Positions 38,101 through 45,927 of a stretch of 64,000 nt of DNA are shown one piece after another. The position numbers were made by a program, and so were the translations under genes. Below the pieces are notes generated by a model, which searched no databases, was not told where the DNA came from, and was given only the letters and a program-made list of their open reading frames with translations. This stretch comes from Nicotiana tabacum (taxonomy: Eukaryota > Streptophyta > Magnoliopsida > Solanales > Solanaceae), in contig NC_134084.1 of NCBI RefSeq assembly GCF_000715075.1, forward strand, positions 1,986,501-2,050,500, in the 5' to 3' direction. Every line of letters starts with the position of its first letter. The stretch's first letter is position 1.

Positions 38101-38575
38101 ACCGAGTGACCCGAATGACCTTAGATTGTAATTGCTTAATCACCTCTTCTTTGATCTTTACACTCATTTCTGTTTTAAATTTCCTTAGTTTTTGCTTGAC
38201 CGGAGGGTATGCCGGGTCAGTGGGCAATTTGTGAACCACTAAATCGGTGCTCAATCCAGGCATATCATCATATGACCATGCAAAAACATCTTTGAATTCC
38301 CTGAGAGTTTCGATCAATCCTGCTTTGACATTCGGCTCAATGTGGATGCTAATTTTGGTCTCTTGGATGTTATCAGCGTTTCCTAGGTTCACAGCCTCAG
38401 TGTCATTTAGGTTAGGCTTGGGTTTCTCTTCAAATGGGCATAGTTCTCGATTTATTTCTTCGAAGGCTTCCCTTTCGTCACATTCGGATTCATTATCACA
38501 AACGACCTCTTGCATCATTGAGTCAGATTCAGATTGATTTATTAGACTAGGTCGAAGATCCGTTGTGCATGCCAT
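35123..38575 (-). CDS. B polyprotein: reverse transcriptase, two RNase H domains, integrase
   Basis: 1150 codons. It copies element RNA to DNA and inserts it into the genome. RT shows the LPNIHILID region and the catalytic YVDD at residues 278-281. A first RNase H follows, but its leading catalytic Asp is Thr427 (LYLTVLENS), so it is probably inactive. A second RNase H of the plant/archaeal type starts at Asp581 (FFDGAANAKG) with AEYEA and GDSD. Integrase: HHCC zinc region, then Asp871, Asp932 and Glu968 (35 residues between the last two, DD35E), and a C-terminal chromatin/DNA-binding part to residue 1150. Dual RNase H marks the Tat/Ogre lineage. The ATG at 38575 is probably not the true start: a predicted splice joins this frame to gag-protease. 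No stops or frameshifts. Confidence 0.93.
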   Translation of the reverse strand: MACTTDLRPSLINQSESDSMMQEVVCDNESECDEREAFEEINRELCPFEEKPKPNLNDTEAVNLGNADNIQETKISIHIEPNVKAGLIETLREFKDVFAWSYDDMPGLSTDLVVHKLPTDPAYPPVKQKLRKFKTEMSVKIKEEVIKQLQSKVIRVTRYPEWLANVVPVPKKDGKIRVCVDYRNLNKASPKDNFPLPNIHILIDNCAGREIGSFVDCYAGYHQILMDEEDAEKTAFITPWGTYCYRVMPFGLKNAGATYMRAMTAVFHDMIHKEIEVYVDDVIIKSWRQEDHVADLRRFFQRLRRYDIKLNPAKCAFGVPSGKLLGFIVSRRGIELDPSKIESIRDLPPPRNKTEVMSLLGRLNYISRFIAQLTATCEPIFRLLRKDAAVGWTAECQEAFDQIKGYLSNPPVLVPPKPGKPLILYLTVLENSFGCVLGQHDDTGRKEQAIYYLSKKFTVHEVKYTQLEKTCCALTWVAQKLKHYLSSYTTYLISRLDPLKYIFQKPMPTGRLAKWQILLTEFDIIYVTRTAMKAQALADHLAENPVDEKYEPLRTYFPDEEVMHTNELELPEESGWKLFFDGAANAKGVGIGAVLISETGRHYPVTAQLRFYCTNNMAEYEACILGLRLAADMDVQDVLVLGDSDLLVHQIQGEWETRDLKLIPYRQCLHDLSKQFRSVKFKHIPRVHNEVADALATLASMLHHPDKMYVDPLHIQVRDQHAYCNTIEEEADGEPWFHDIKEYLRMGIYPEHASRDQKRALRRLSNGFFLSGGVLYKRTPDLGLLRCVDASQAMTVMEEVHAGVCGPHMSGYVLARKILRTGCYWLTMERDCITFVRKCHQCQIHGDLIHSPPTELHTMSAPWPFVAWGMDVIGPIEPAASNGHRFILVTIDYFTKWVEAKTFKSVTKKAVVDFIHSHIICRFGIPKVIITDNGANLNSSLMREVCQQFKITHRNSTPYRPKANGAVEAANKNIKKILRKMVEGSRQWHEKLPFALLGYRTTVRTSIGTTPYLLVYGTEAVIPAEVEIPSLRIVAEAGIDDDKWVKARLEQLSLIDEKRLAAVCHGQLYQKRMARTYNKKVRPRKFEVGQQVLKKILPHQVEAKGKFAPNWQGPYIVTRVLANGALCLTDVEGGCVDMAINSDAVKRYYA

Positions 38576-38600
38576 GTCATTAGGACCAGTAAAAAGAGAA

Positions 38601-38777
38601 CTGTTCAGAAAGAAAACAAAACCAGAAATTAAAATGGGACAAAAGAAAAGAACTTTATTAAATTTGCAGGATAAAAAGGGTTCACACTTTTACAAAACGA
38701 AAGTAAAATTGGGATTACACCCTTGGATAATCCGATCAAACAAACAAACAAACAAAACATTAATCAAAGCCTACTAC
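38601..38777 (-). other. Predicted protease-RT intron of B
   Basis: Donor GTAGTAGG at 38777 overlaps the two in-frame TAG codons that end the gag-protease frame. Acceptor TTTCTTTCTGAACAG ends at 38601. Removing these 177 nt takes out TAG TAG and a later TAA and leaves the upstream and downstream frames in phase. Ogre elements are known to splice here. The intron contains AATAAA (38659-38654) and a hairpin GGATTA/TAATCC. Confidence 0.7.
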
Positions 38778-41700
38778 CAAGACTCCCCTCGGACAGGGAG
38801 AGGAGTAATCGTCCAATTGTTGGTCTTGGCCTCAGGCCCCACAAATTGTATCTCTGCCCTGCTGGAACCCTCTCCAGCTTCCACCATACTGACATCTGCG
38901 AATAGTCTCTCAAAACTCTGATTCAGGTCTTCATTTACACCGATCAAAGGTCCTCGAATCTTTGGGATCGCTGACCCCTTGGCACTTGCTTTAACAAAAG
39001 ACCTTGAGAGGCGTGGCACTGGTTTAGGCAGAAACCAGACCTTCTTCTTCATTCTTCGCGCCTCCTTCCTGTCTGCTGCGGTTGGTTTGAACCCCAACCC
39101 GAAGGTTTCCAGATTCTTAGGAAGGGAAACAGGTTGGACTATCCCTTGAAGTTCAACTCCCAGGCCTTTTCCCGGCACAAATCCGTTACCCAGCATCTCC
39201 GATACCATCATGACTGTTGCGGCAGCTACCCTAGGGTGCGGGATGATTTCTCCTTCAGAGATTTTGTTGGCCGACCCTGTATCGAGAATCTGGTAGACCC
39301 AAGGACCCTTGTCATCACTGGTCTCTATGAAAGGCACAATGATTCCGCCCATGGTGTATGTTGTATCCTCACCGTGCAACACGACCTCTTGTCTTTCCCA
39401 CTCGAACTTCACTGTCTGATGTAGGGTGGAAGGCACCGCTTTAGCTGCGTGAATCCAGGGTCGTCCTAACAGCAAGTTGTAAGATACCGTGGCGTCCAAT
39501 ACCTGGAATTCCATGGTAAACAGGACCGGGCCAATGGTTAGTTCAAGTACAACATCCCCCACAGTGGCTGTTCCGTTTCCGTCAAACCCTCGGACACAGA
39601 TGCTATTCTCCCGGACTCTTCCACGGTCAATCTTTAACTGGTCCAGGGTGGACAATGGACAAATATTGGCGCTTGAGCCGTTATCCACCAATACTCGGGT
39701 TACCACCGAGTCTTCACATTTGACAGCTAGGTATAGAGCTTTGTTATGCTCCGTACCTTCCACCGGCAGGTCATCATCTGAGAATGTCACTCTGTTCACC
39801 TCGAAAATCTTGCTAGCAATGGTTTCCAGGTGGTTTACAGAAATCTCACTGGGTACATGAGCCTCGTTCAATATCTTTAACAGGGCCCGACGATGTTCCT
39901 CGGAATGGAGGAGTAATGACAATAGTGAGATCTGGGCAGGTGTTTTTCTCAGCTGCTCAACCACAGAATAGTCTTGTACTTTCATCTTCCTCAGGAAGTC
40001 TTCAGCCTCTTCTTCTGACACTGGCTTCTTGGTTGCCACTGGGTTGGTTTTTCTTAACTCCGCCGGAGCAAAACATCGACCTGATCGAGTCAAACCTTGC
40101 GCTTCACAACTGACTTCTTCCACCTGTTTTCCTTGGTACGTTACCACTGCTTTTTCATATTTCCAGGGCACAGCCCTGCTGTCAAGCACAGGCAGTTGGA
40201 CCACCGGCTTTATGGTCACCCGTTCTCTACATACCCCTTTCAACATGACTGCCGGTGTGGGCAGGATCCCTGGTATTACCAATTTGCTTGGCTCGGGTTT
40301 GCTTGTTATGACGGACGGGTTCTTCCCCCATATTACTACCGGCTTGACACCTTCTCCCTGCGACTGTACATTTGTTCCTCCCCTGGTTAAGACTTCTTTT
40401 GGGGCAGCTTGGATCATCATCACTGTTTGTGAGGGTTTTCTTAATTCACCTCCCTCACACACCAACTCAATCATGTGAGCTTCGTGGTGCGCTGGCAGCG
40501 GGTTTTGGTTGATGTTAGGAGCCTCCGGTGTCTGGACCTCGATCTTATTGGTGTCAATAAGATCCTGTATGGCATGCCTTAACTTCCAACACTTCTCGGT
40601 ATCGTGCCCGAGCATCCCTGAACAGTATTCACAACTGATTGAACGGTCCAAATTCTGAGGTGGGGGATTTGGTTCCCGAGTATGGACGGGACTAACCAAA
40701 CCCAATTGTCGCAGCTTGTGGAACACAGCGGTGTAGGTTTCTCCCAGTTCGGTGAAGGTTCTTTGCTTCCGCAACCTGTCATTTCTGGCATCTGGATTTC
40801 CCCGGAAACCTGCCCCTGAAGGATTTCTATATGCCCTTGGTGGAGGGTAAGTGTTTTGTGGTGGTGCATATATGTTCTGGGGAGCCGGTGCGCGCCATTG
40901 TGGGCGAACCGGGGGCTGAGTGTATATCTGGGCTTGGTGTACGGAACAATGCGGTTCTCGAGGTGGATAGAAATTTTGTGGTGGGTTGTATGGATAGTTT
41001 GGCCTGTGAGGCCTGGGTTGGTTGTAGTGTGGCCTGCCAGCCCTGGGCCAACTGCCTGCCTCGATCGTGGCAACCTCTTCTTTCTTTCTTCTTAGCGCAC
41101 CTCCCGTGCCGCTTTGAATAGCCTGGGTTGTGGCCTTAAGTGCCGAATAGTTTAAGATCTTGTCCGACCTCAAACCTTCTTCTATCATGACCCCTATTTT
41201 GACCACCTCGTTGAAAGATTTTCCAACCGTTGTCACCAAGTGACCAAAGTAGGTTGGATCCAATGTCTGCAAAAAGTAGTCTACCATTTCTCCCTCTCTC
41301 ATGGGAGGATCGACTCTAGCTGCTTGTTCTCTCCAGCGGAATCCGAACTCGCGAAAACTTTCCCCGGGTTTCTTCCCAGTTCTCAATAACGTGAGACGGT
41401 CAGGGACTATCTCTAGATTGTACTGGAAATGACCTGCAAAAGCCTGTGCCAGATCATCCCACGTGTACCACCTGCTGAAATCCTGCCTGGTATACCATTC
41501 CAGTGCAGATCCGCTCAGACTTTGGCCGAAATAAGCTATCAAAAGCTCATCCTTGCCTCCTGCCCCTCTCATTTTGCTACAGAATCCCCGCAAATGTGCC
41601 ATGGGATCACCGTTCCCTTCATATAAATCAAACTTGGGCATCTTGAACCCTGCCGGGAGTTGGACATCTGGGAAAGGGCACAGATCTTTGTATGCCATGC

Positions 41701-42232
41701 TGACTTGATTGCCCAGCCCGTGTAAGTTCCTGAAGGATTGCTCCAGGCTTTTGAACTTTCTCAACACTTCATCCTGTTCAGGGGCCTTAACCGGCTTCTC
41801 AACCTCTGCCGGGACTTCCAAATGGGGATTGTAAGCCTGTGGTTCGGGTGCATGGAATGTAGGTTCAGGGGGGTAGTATTGTGTATCGTGAGCCTGAAAC
41901 AATGGCTCACTGGTCGTTCGCTGCAAAGGGGCTGATGCAGGTCCCACAAAAATGGGAATATTGGGTGTTGGGAGAGGTTGATGGGGTGGTGGAGCTTGGG
42001 AATCATGAGGGCTTCTTTCTTGATGATAGAGGGGATTTGGGCGGCTTGTGGAGGGGCCAGAGTGAGGGTATTCCGGCATGTGTCCCAGTGTCTCAGGGCT
42101 CTTTTGTGTTTTGGCCAGGGCTAGCTGCATTGCATGCATCTCTAGTCCCATCCTTTCAATCTTTTCCATCGCCTCTTTTAGCAACTGGCTCATCGGCCTT
42201 TCTTCCTCATTACTATTCTCTGAAGTAGTCAT
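38774..42232 (-). CDS. B Gag-protease polyprotein with G-patch
   Basis: 1152 codons. N-terminal coiled segment (about 15-40) and a proline-rich linker; the retrotransposon Gag domain from about residue 198 (MPKFDLYEGNGDP) to 355; a Pro/Tyr-rich stretch; a zinc knuckle C-X2-C-X5-H-X4-C at residues 534-548; an aspartic protease around Asp850 (VLVDNGSSANI ... LLLGRPWIH); and a G-patch-like segment at about 1013-1055 (MLGNGFVPGKGLG). Gag forms the particle and binds RNA, and protease cuts the precursor. The frame ends in two consecutive TAG codons that lie at the predicted intron donor, so a spliced RNA would continue into RT. The frame is intact. Confidence 0.92.
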   Translation of the reverse strand: MTTSENSNEEERPMSQLLKEAMEKIERMGLEMHAMQLALAKTQKSPETLGHMPEYPHSGPSTSRPNPLYHQERSPHDSQAPPPHQPLPTPNIPIFVGPASAPLQRTTSEPLFQAHDTQYYPPEPTFHAPEPQAYNPHLEVPAEVEKPVKAPEQDEVLRKFKSLEQSFRNLHGLGNQVSMAYKDLCPFPDVQLPAGFKMPKFDLYEGNGDPMAHLRGFCSKMRGAGGKDELLIAYFGQSLSGSALEWYTRQDFSRWYTWDDLAQAFAGHFQYNLEIVPDRLTLLRTGKKPGESFREFGFRWREQAARVDPPMREGEMVDYFLQTLDPTYFGHLVTTVGKSFNEVVKIGVMIEEGLRSDKILNYSALKATTQAIQSGTGGALRRKKEEVATIEAGSWPRAGRPHYNQPRPHRPNYPYNPPQNFYPPREPHCSVHQAQIYTQPPVRPQWRAPAPQNIYAPPQNTYPPPRAYRNPSGAGFRGNPDARNDRLRKQRTFTELGETYTAVFHKLRQLGLVSPVHTREPNPPPQNLDRSISCEYCSGMLGHDTEKCWKLRHAIQDLIDTNKIEVQTPEAPNINQNPLPAHHEAHMIELVCEGGELRKPSQTVMMIQAAPKEVLTRGGTNVQSQGEGVKPVVIWGKNPSVITSKPEPSKLVIPGILPTPAVMLKGVCRERVTIKPVVQLPVLDSRAVPWKYEKAVVTYQGKQVEEVSCEAQGLTRSGRCFAPAELRKTNPVATKKPVSEEEAEDFLRKMKVQDYSVVEQLRKTPAQISLLSLLLHSEEHRRALLKILNEAHVPSEISVNHLETIASKIFEVNRVTFSDDDLPVEGTEHNKALYLAVKCEDSVVTRVLVDNGSSANICPLSTLDQLKIDRGRVRENSICVRGFDGNGTATVGDVVLELTIGPVLFTMEFQVLDATVSYNLLLGRPWIHAAKAVPSTLHQTVKFEWERQEVVLHGEDTTYTMGGIIVPFIETSDDKGPWVYQILDTGSANKISEGEIIPHPRVAAATVMMVSEMLGNGFVPGKGLGVELQGIVQPVSLPKNLETFGLGFKPTAADRKEARRMKKKVWFLPKPVPRLSRSFVKASAKGSAIPKIRGPLIGVNEDLNQSFERLFADVSMVEAGEGSSRAEIQFVGPEAKTNNWTITPLPVRGESW

Positions 42233-42776
42233 GCTTGTTGCTACCGGTCCTTTGGATCTGGTTTGGTATGAATGTGTTGCCAGAATTCTTTAACAACTAA
42301 CTGTCTGGTTATCAGACAACAACAAACTTTGTTAGTGTTAGAGCTTAACAGATTTGATCATAACACATAGAGGATGCAATGCACCTAGGCAGTTAACCGT
42401 TTCTACATGCTTTGCTTCAAACCACATGCGTCATCCCGGTTTGTTCATTCGTCTCTTTTAGAGTATTCTGCGAAACCCCGCGTCTTATTTTATTTACATT
42501 TTCTTTTCTTTATTTATTAAAAGCGGTCGAATCTTATGGGGATTGCCTACGTATCACGTCCCCGCGTGAATCAGACCAGGCGTAGTTCTGCCTTAAAGTA
42601 AAAACACACAATTTTTGTGAAATCATTGAATTCATTCTCAAAATTTTGCTATTACAAATTACATCAAGCAAGGAATAGCAATAGTACAAACTCGACAGTT
42701 TCAAACTCGGTTTAACGAAAAAGAAAACAACATATGGAAAAACAACCCAAGCCAAATAAACAGGACTTGACCAAAA
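42233..42776 (-). other. B spacer between ORF1 and gag
   Basis: 544 bp without a convincing gene. It contains a conserved double stem-loop motif (42525-42588). Confidence 0.5.
42525..42588 (-). other. Conserved double stem-loop motif, copy 6 (ORF1-gag spacer)
   Basis: Minus strand: outer stem CTACG/CGTAG, inner stem TCACG/CGTGA, following hairpin AATC/GATT, then CGACC. Every inner- and following-stem sequence differs from the other copies but still pairs. Confidence 0.7.
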
Positions 42777-44822
42777 CTAATTCTCCAATTTAAGGGGCCG
42801 TGAGGCATCATCCGGCCTTTTTGCGGCTCTAGGTGTAAGGTCTCTTTGCAAGCTCTTCAATTCGTTCATAATCCGGCGGACGCAACCCATGATGGAAACA
42901 AGGAGGGTCTTCCGAGGTGTTCGCTCATATGCCAAGCATTTCATGTAGATGTAATGCCCTATTTCATCAATCCTTCCCCGGATGTTGTCCCTTTCTGCGA
43001 ATAAATGCCTTATCTGTTGGTTCTTCAATCCCAGTGTTTGCGCATTGTTGGCAAGCTGATCCTGGAACATCTCCATTTGCCTTTCCATTCTGGTCATTGC
43101 ATCGTAATAATGCCTTCTGTCGTCTTGGGCATTTCGTGTTTGCTTGAGGATCCTTTCTCGAAGAGAGGCATTCGTTTCCCTTAATGTCCCGATGCTCAGT
43201 TCATACTCCCTTATGACTTGTTGCAGGTGCTGCCTCCGAGCCATCGCACCCTTTGCCCACTTGGTTCGCAATTTTGCTGTGCTGGCCCTGGCTTTTTCCA
43301 AATCTTCCTGGCATTCCGCAACCTGATCTTTTAACCCTGCTATCAATCTTTTATCTGCCCGGCTTCCTAGCTGGCTATTAGCCTCTTTTTTCATTCTCCG
43401 GATCTGAGTTTTGAGGATCTCGCCTTCTCTGATTAACTTGTTCTTTTCTCCCTTGTGGGCAGCAGACTGTAATTGGCACTCAAACTTCATATCCTGAACT
43501 TGTTGCTTCAGTTTGCCTGCTTTGACAAGATATTCCTGCTCTTTGGCCAACCAGCCCCACTGTTCTTGTGAAGATTTGGCAAATTCTTGCAGGTGAGGTC
43601 TTTTGGTCGGTCTTCCAGATGATGTCTCCCCTTTGTACCAGGCCTGATACCCGGGCGAAACTTCCCCTTTTGCTCGATTCAATACACAAGTATTTGCTTC
43701 TAAGTATTGACATTGGCTCCAAATTTGACGAACCCTTGCTTCAGGAAACTGGCCGTCGGGACTGATCTCGATTACCTGGATGCTCAGATCCTCGTCTTTC
43801 GGCACTATCTGATACCTCCCAAGTTGCCTTAAAACCCGATGCGGCGCGTATGGTTGAATGCTCTTAAGTCCCATTAAAAGAAAATGGGGCCTGGCTGCTG
43901 GCATGTATATGACTTCGTCGATCGGTAACCATCCTAGCGCCCACTGTATTTGACTGGCGTTGAGGGTTTGGAAATATGAGGTCCATGCTACAACTCCTTC
44001 TGGTAGGTCGGTTTCATCAACTCTGGTATAGAATTCCTCTATGCAGGTCTTTCCAGCGGATCCATGGCTCAGAAACTGGGCTCGGTGACATAGGTGTTCG
44101 ATCATCCACATTTGCAACAACAAATTGCAACCCTCGAAAAAGCTTCCTCCGGCTTTGCAAGAAGTGAGTGCTCGGAATATATCAGATACTATCATGGGCG
44201 CCAACGTACTATCACTCTGTGTGAGCAACGTACTGACGACCCCTGCTATCTTTATGTCAATATTCCCATCTTTTCTTGGGAATACTAGTAGTCCTAAGAA
44301 AGTTATCATGAAAGCAATTCGTCTATGTTCTTCCCACTTCTGGCGATTACCTTTGCTGCACAACTGGTTTTCTGGCTTGTCGAATCCTCCTATGTGACCA
44401 TATCTTTGATATATGAAACTCATGCTGCAAAAACCTTTTGCCAAGTCAGGGTTATGAACTGTTCTGACTATCTTTAAGGAGTCCAGGAACCGGTGTACTG
44501 CTACAGCTCTTGGAGCAATCAGATATTTGTGCCTCAAAGGAGTCTCAGTGCTGCCGATATACCCTGCTATTTCTTCTAAAGTTGGGGTAAGTTCGAAATC
44601 TGAGAAGCGGAAGACATTGTGCGCAGGATCCCAGTGGGGGACTAGTGCCCTTATGATATCTCCTCGTGGCCTGATATCCAACAAACTCGTGAGGCCTTTC
44701 AGATACTTCTTGATTTCGTCATGCCCCTCTTTGCCCAAATCATTCCACCAGAGCCGCAATTGGAGGGGAATTTTATTCATGATTGAAAAGGGTTCATTCG
44801 GAATCGTGCTCATTCTGCACAT
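42777..44822 (-). CDS. B ORF1 protein (Ogre-type extra ORF, plant mobile domain-like) with long coiled coil
   Basis: 681 codons upstream of gag, the position of the extra ORF1 in Ogre elements. Residues about 1-400 form a globular part (LWWNDLGKEGHDEIKKYL, FELTPTLEEIAGYIG, LGWLPIDEVIYMPAARPHFL) of the kind annotated in plants as a retrotransposon/plant-mobile-like domain (DUF7745-type, from memory). Residues about 415-640 are Lys/Glu/Gln-rich with heptad-like spacing, a long coiled coil. The C-terminus is basic. No catalytic motif is recognised. Its function in Ogre elements is unknown. The long coiled coil suggests self-assembly or partner binding. The frame is intact. Confidence 0.8.
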   Translation of the reverse strand: MCRMSTIPNEPFSIMNKIPLQLRLWWNDLGKEGHDEIKKYLKGLTSLLDIRPRGDIIRALVPHWDPAHNVFRFSDFELTPTLEEIAGYIGSTETPLRHKYLIAPRAVAVHRFLDSLKIVRTVHNPDLAKGFCSMSFIYQRYGHIGGFDKPENQLCSKGNRQKWEEHRRIAFMITFLGLLVFPRKDGNIDIKIAGVVSTLLTQSDSTLAPMIVSDIFRALTSCKAGGSFFEGCNLLLQMWMIEHLCHRAQFLSHGSAGKTCIEEFYTRVDETDLPEGVVAWTSYFQTLNASQIQWALGWLPIDEVIYMPAARPHFLLMGLKSIQPYAPHRVLRQLGRYQIVPKDEDLSIQVIEISPDGQFPEARVRQIWSQCQYLEANTCVLNRAKGEVSPGYQAWYKGETSSGRPTKRPHLQEFAKSSQEQWGWLAKEQEYLVKAGKLKQQVQDMKFECQLQSAAHKGEKNKLIREGEILKTQIRRMKKEANSQLGSRADKRLIAGLKDQVAECQEDLEKARASTAKLRTKWAKGAMARRQHLQQVIREYELSIGTLRETNASLRERILKQTRNAQDDRRHYYDAMTRMERQMEMFQDQLANNAQTLGLKNQQIRHLFAERDNIRGRIDEIGHYIYMKCLAYERTPRKTLLVSIMGCVRRIMNELKSLQRDLTPRAAKRPDDASRPLKLEN

Positions 44823-44939
44823 TTATTAATAAGATTTTAACAAACGACACTTATCCTGCTAAAAAATATATGCGATTTTTGTGAATTTTGAATTTTCATA
44901 TATATATAAAAACTTTCTAAAGAAGTCAATAACGGAAAA

Positions 44940-44974
<35 letters not shown>

Positions 44975-45076
44975 GACTGGGAGCCCGAAAGGACTTTTCT
45001 AGACCTTTAACAAGATAAATACTTTTGCCATAAATAAAGATATATACATTTTGAAATAAAGCAAAACTTTTGAATT

Positions 45077-45131
<55 letters not shown>

Positions 45132-45905
45132 TTTGTAACAAATAATAAAAGTAAAGACAACACAAGACTTTCTTTTTTATTATAAAAAAACAATTTTAAA
45201 AATAAGATTTTTTTTTGATTTTTATGACAAGACAAACTCTATATTTCTATTGATATATTTTTATTATTATTATTATTTATTTTTTTCTAAGACAGAACAG
45301 CGACTTTCCTAACCGTTATTTCCCTTTTTTCACAATATTCCAAATATTCAAACACCGGTCAGCGTGCGGGTATGAGACAAATAAATGCACGAAAAACAAT
45401 AGGATGCATCAGCATGGCCTTTTCATATCAGGTTGCTAGTCCTAGACGGACCCAACCCCTGTGTTGAGTCCCCTAAGTCAAATGCAACGTGATGCAAATA
45501 AAGCGTTCCTACTAGGGATCCGGCATGAAGTCACGTTATTCTATGTTCAAAACCTGGGTCGATGTTCTAGACAGTGTACCCGAGCGGACAACTCGAGTTG
45601 AGGAAGGAGCTCCTTTCCGGGAACCAAAAGGCCAGCCGGCTTAGAAACTTTCCGAGCCTCTTTTATTTAGGGTATGACACTAACAGAATAGGGAGTCTCA
45701 ACCAGTGAGCACATCCCCGGAGGCAAGAAGAGAAAGGTTTCGGCACAGTTTATATACAGTTCAAATAATATCAAAGCGGTAAAGGCAGCATTTAGCACAT
45801 TAGGCTCAAAACATGTAATAATCAGATAATAAATAAAGCCAAATAATAATAATTACTCTAAGCTCGAATTCTTAACCCTGAACCAGTGGTTCTGGGTTTT
45901 TTAGA
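44823..45905 (-). other. B leader with poly-T/A and (AT)n runs
   Basis: Non-coding leader. Holds a T run (about 44942-44971) and an (AT)n microsatellite (45081-45132). Its LTR-proximal 550 bp are homologous to the A leader (18490-19060). Confidence 0.6.
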
Positions 45906-45923
45906 TCCCCAGCAGAGTCGCCA
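45906..45923 (-). other. Primer binding site of B
   Basis: Minus strand TGGCGACTCTGCTGGGGA, four bases from the LTR end, identical to that of A. Confidence 0.8.
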
Positions 45924-45927
45924 GAGC

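Noticed and set aside
42525..42588. The stem-loop motif as a tRNA or tRNA-like gene
   Set aside because: No box A or B, no anticodon arm and no acceptor stem. It is a different fold.
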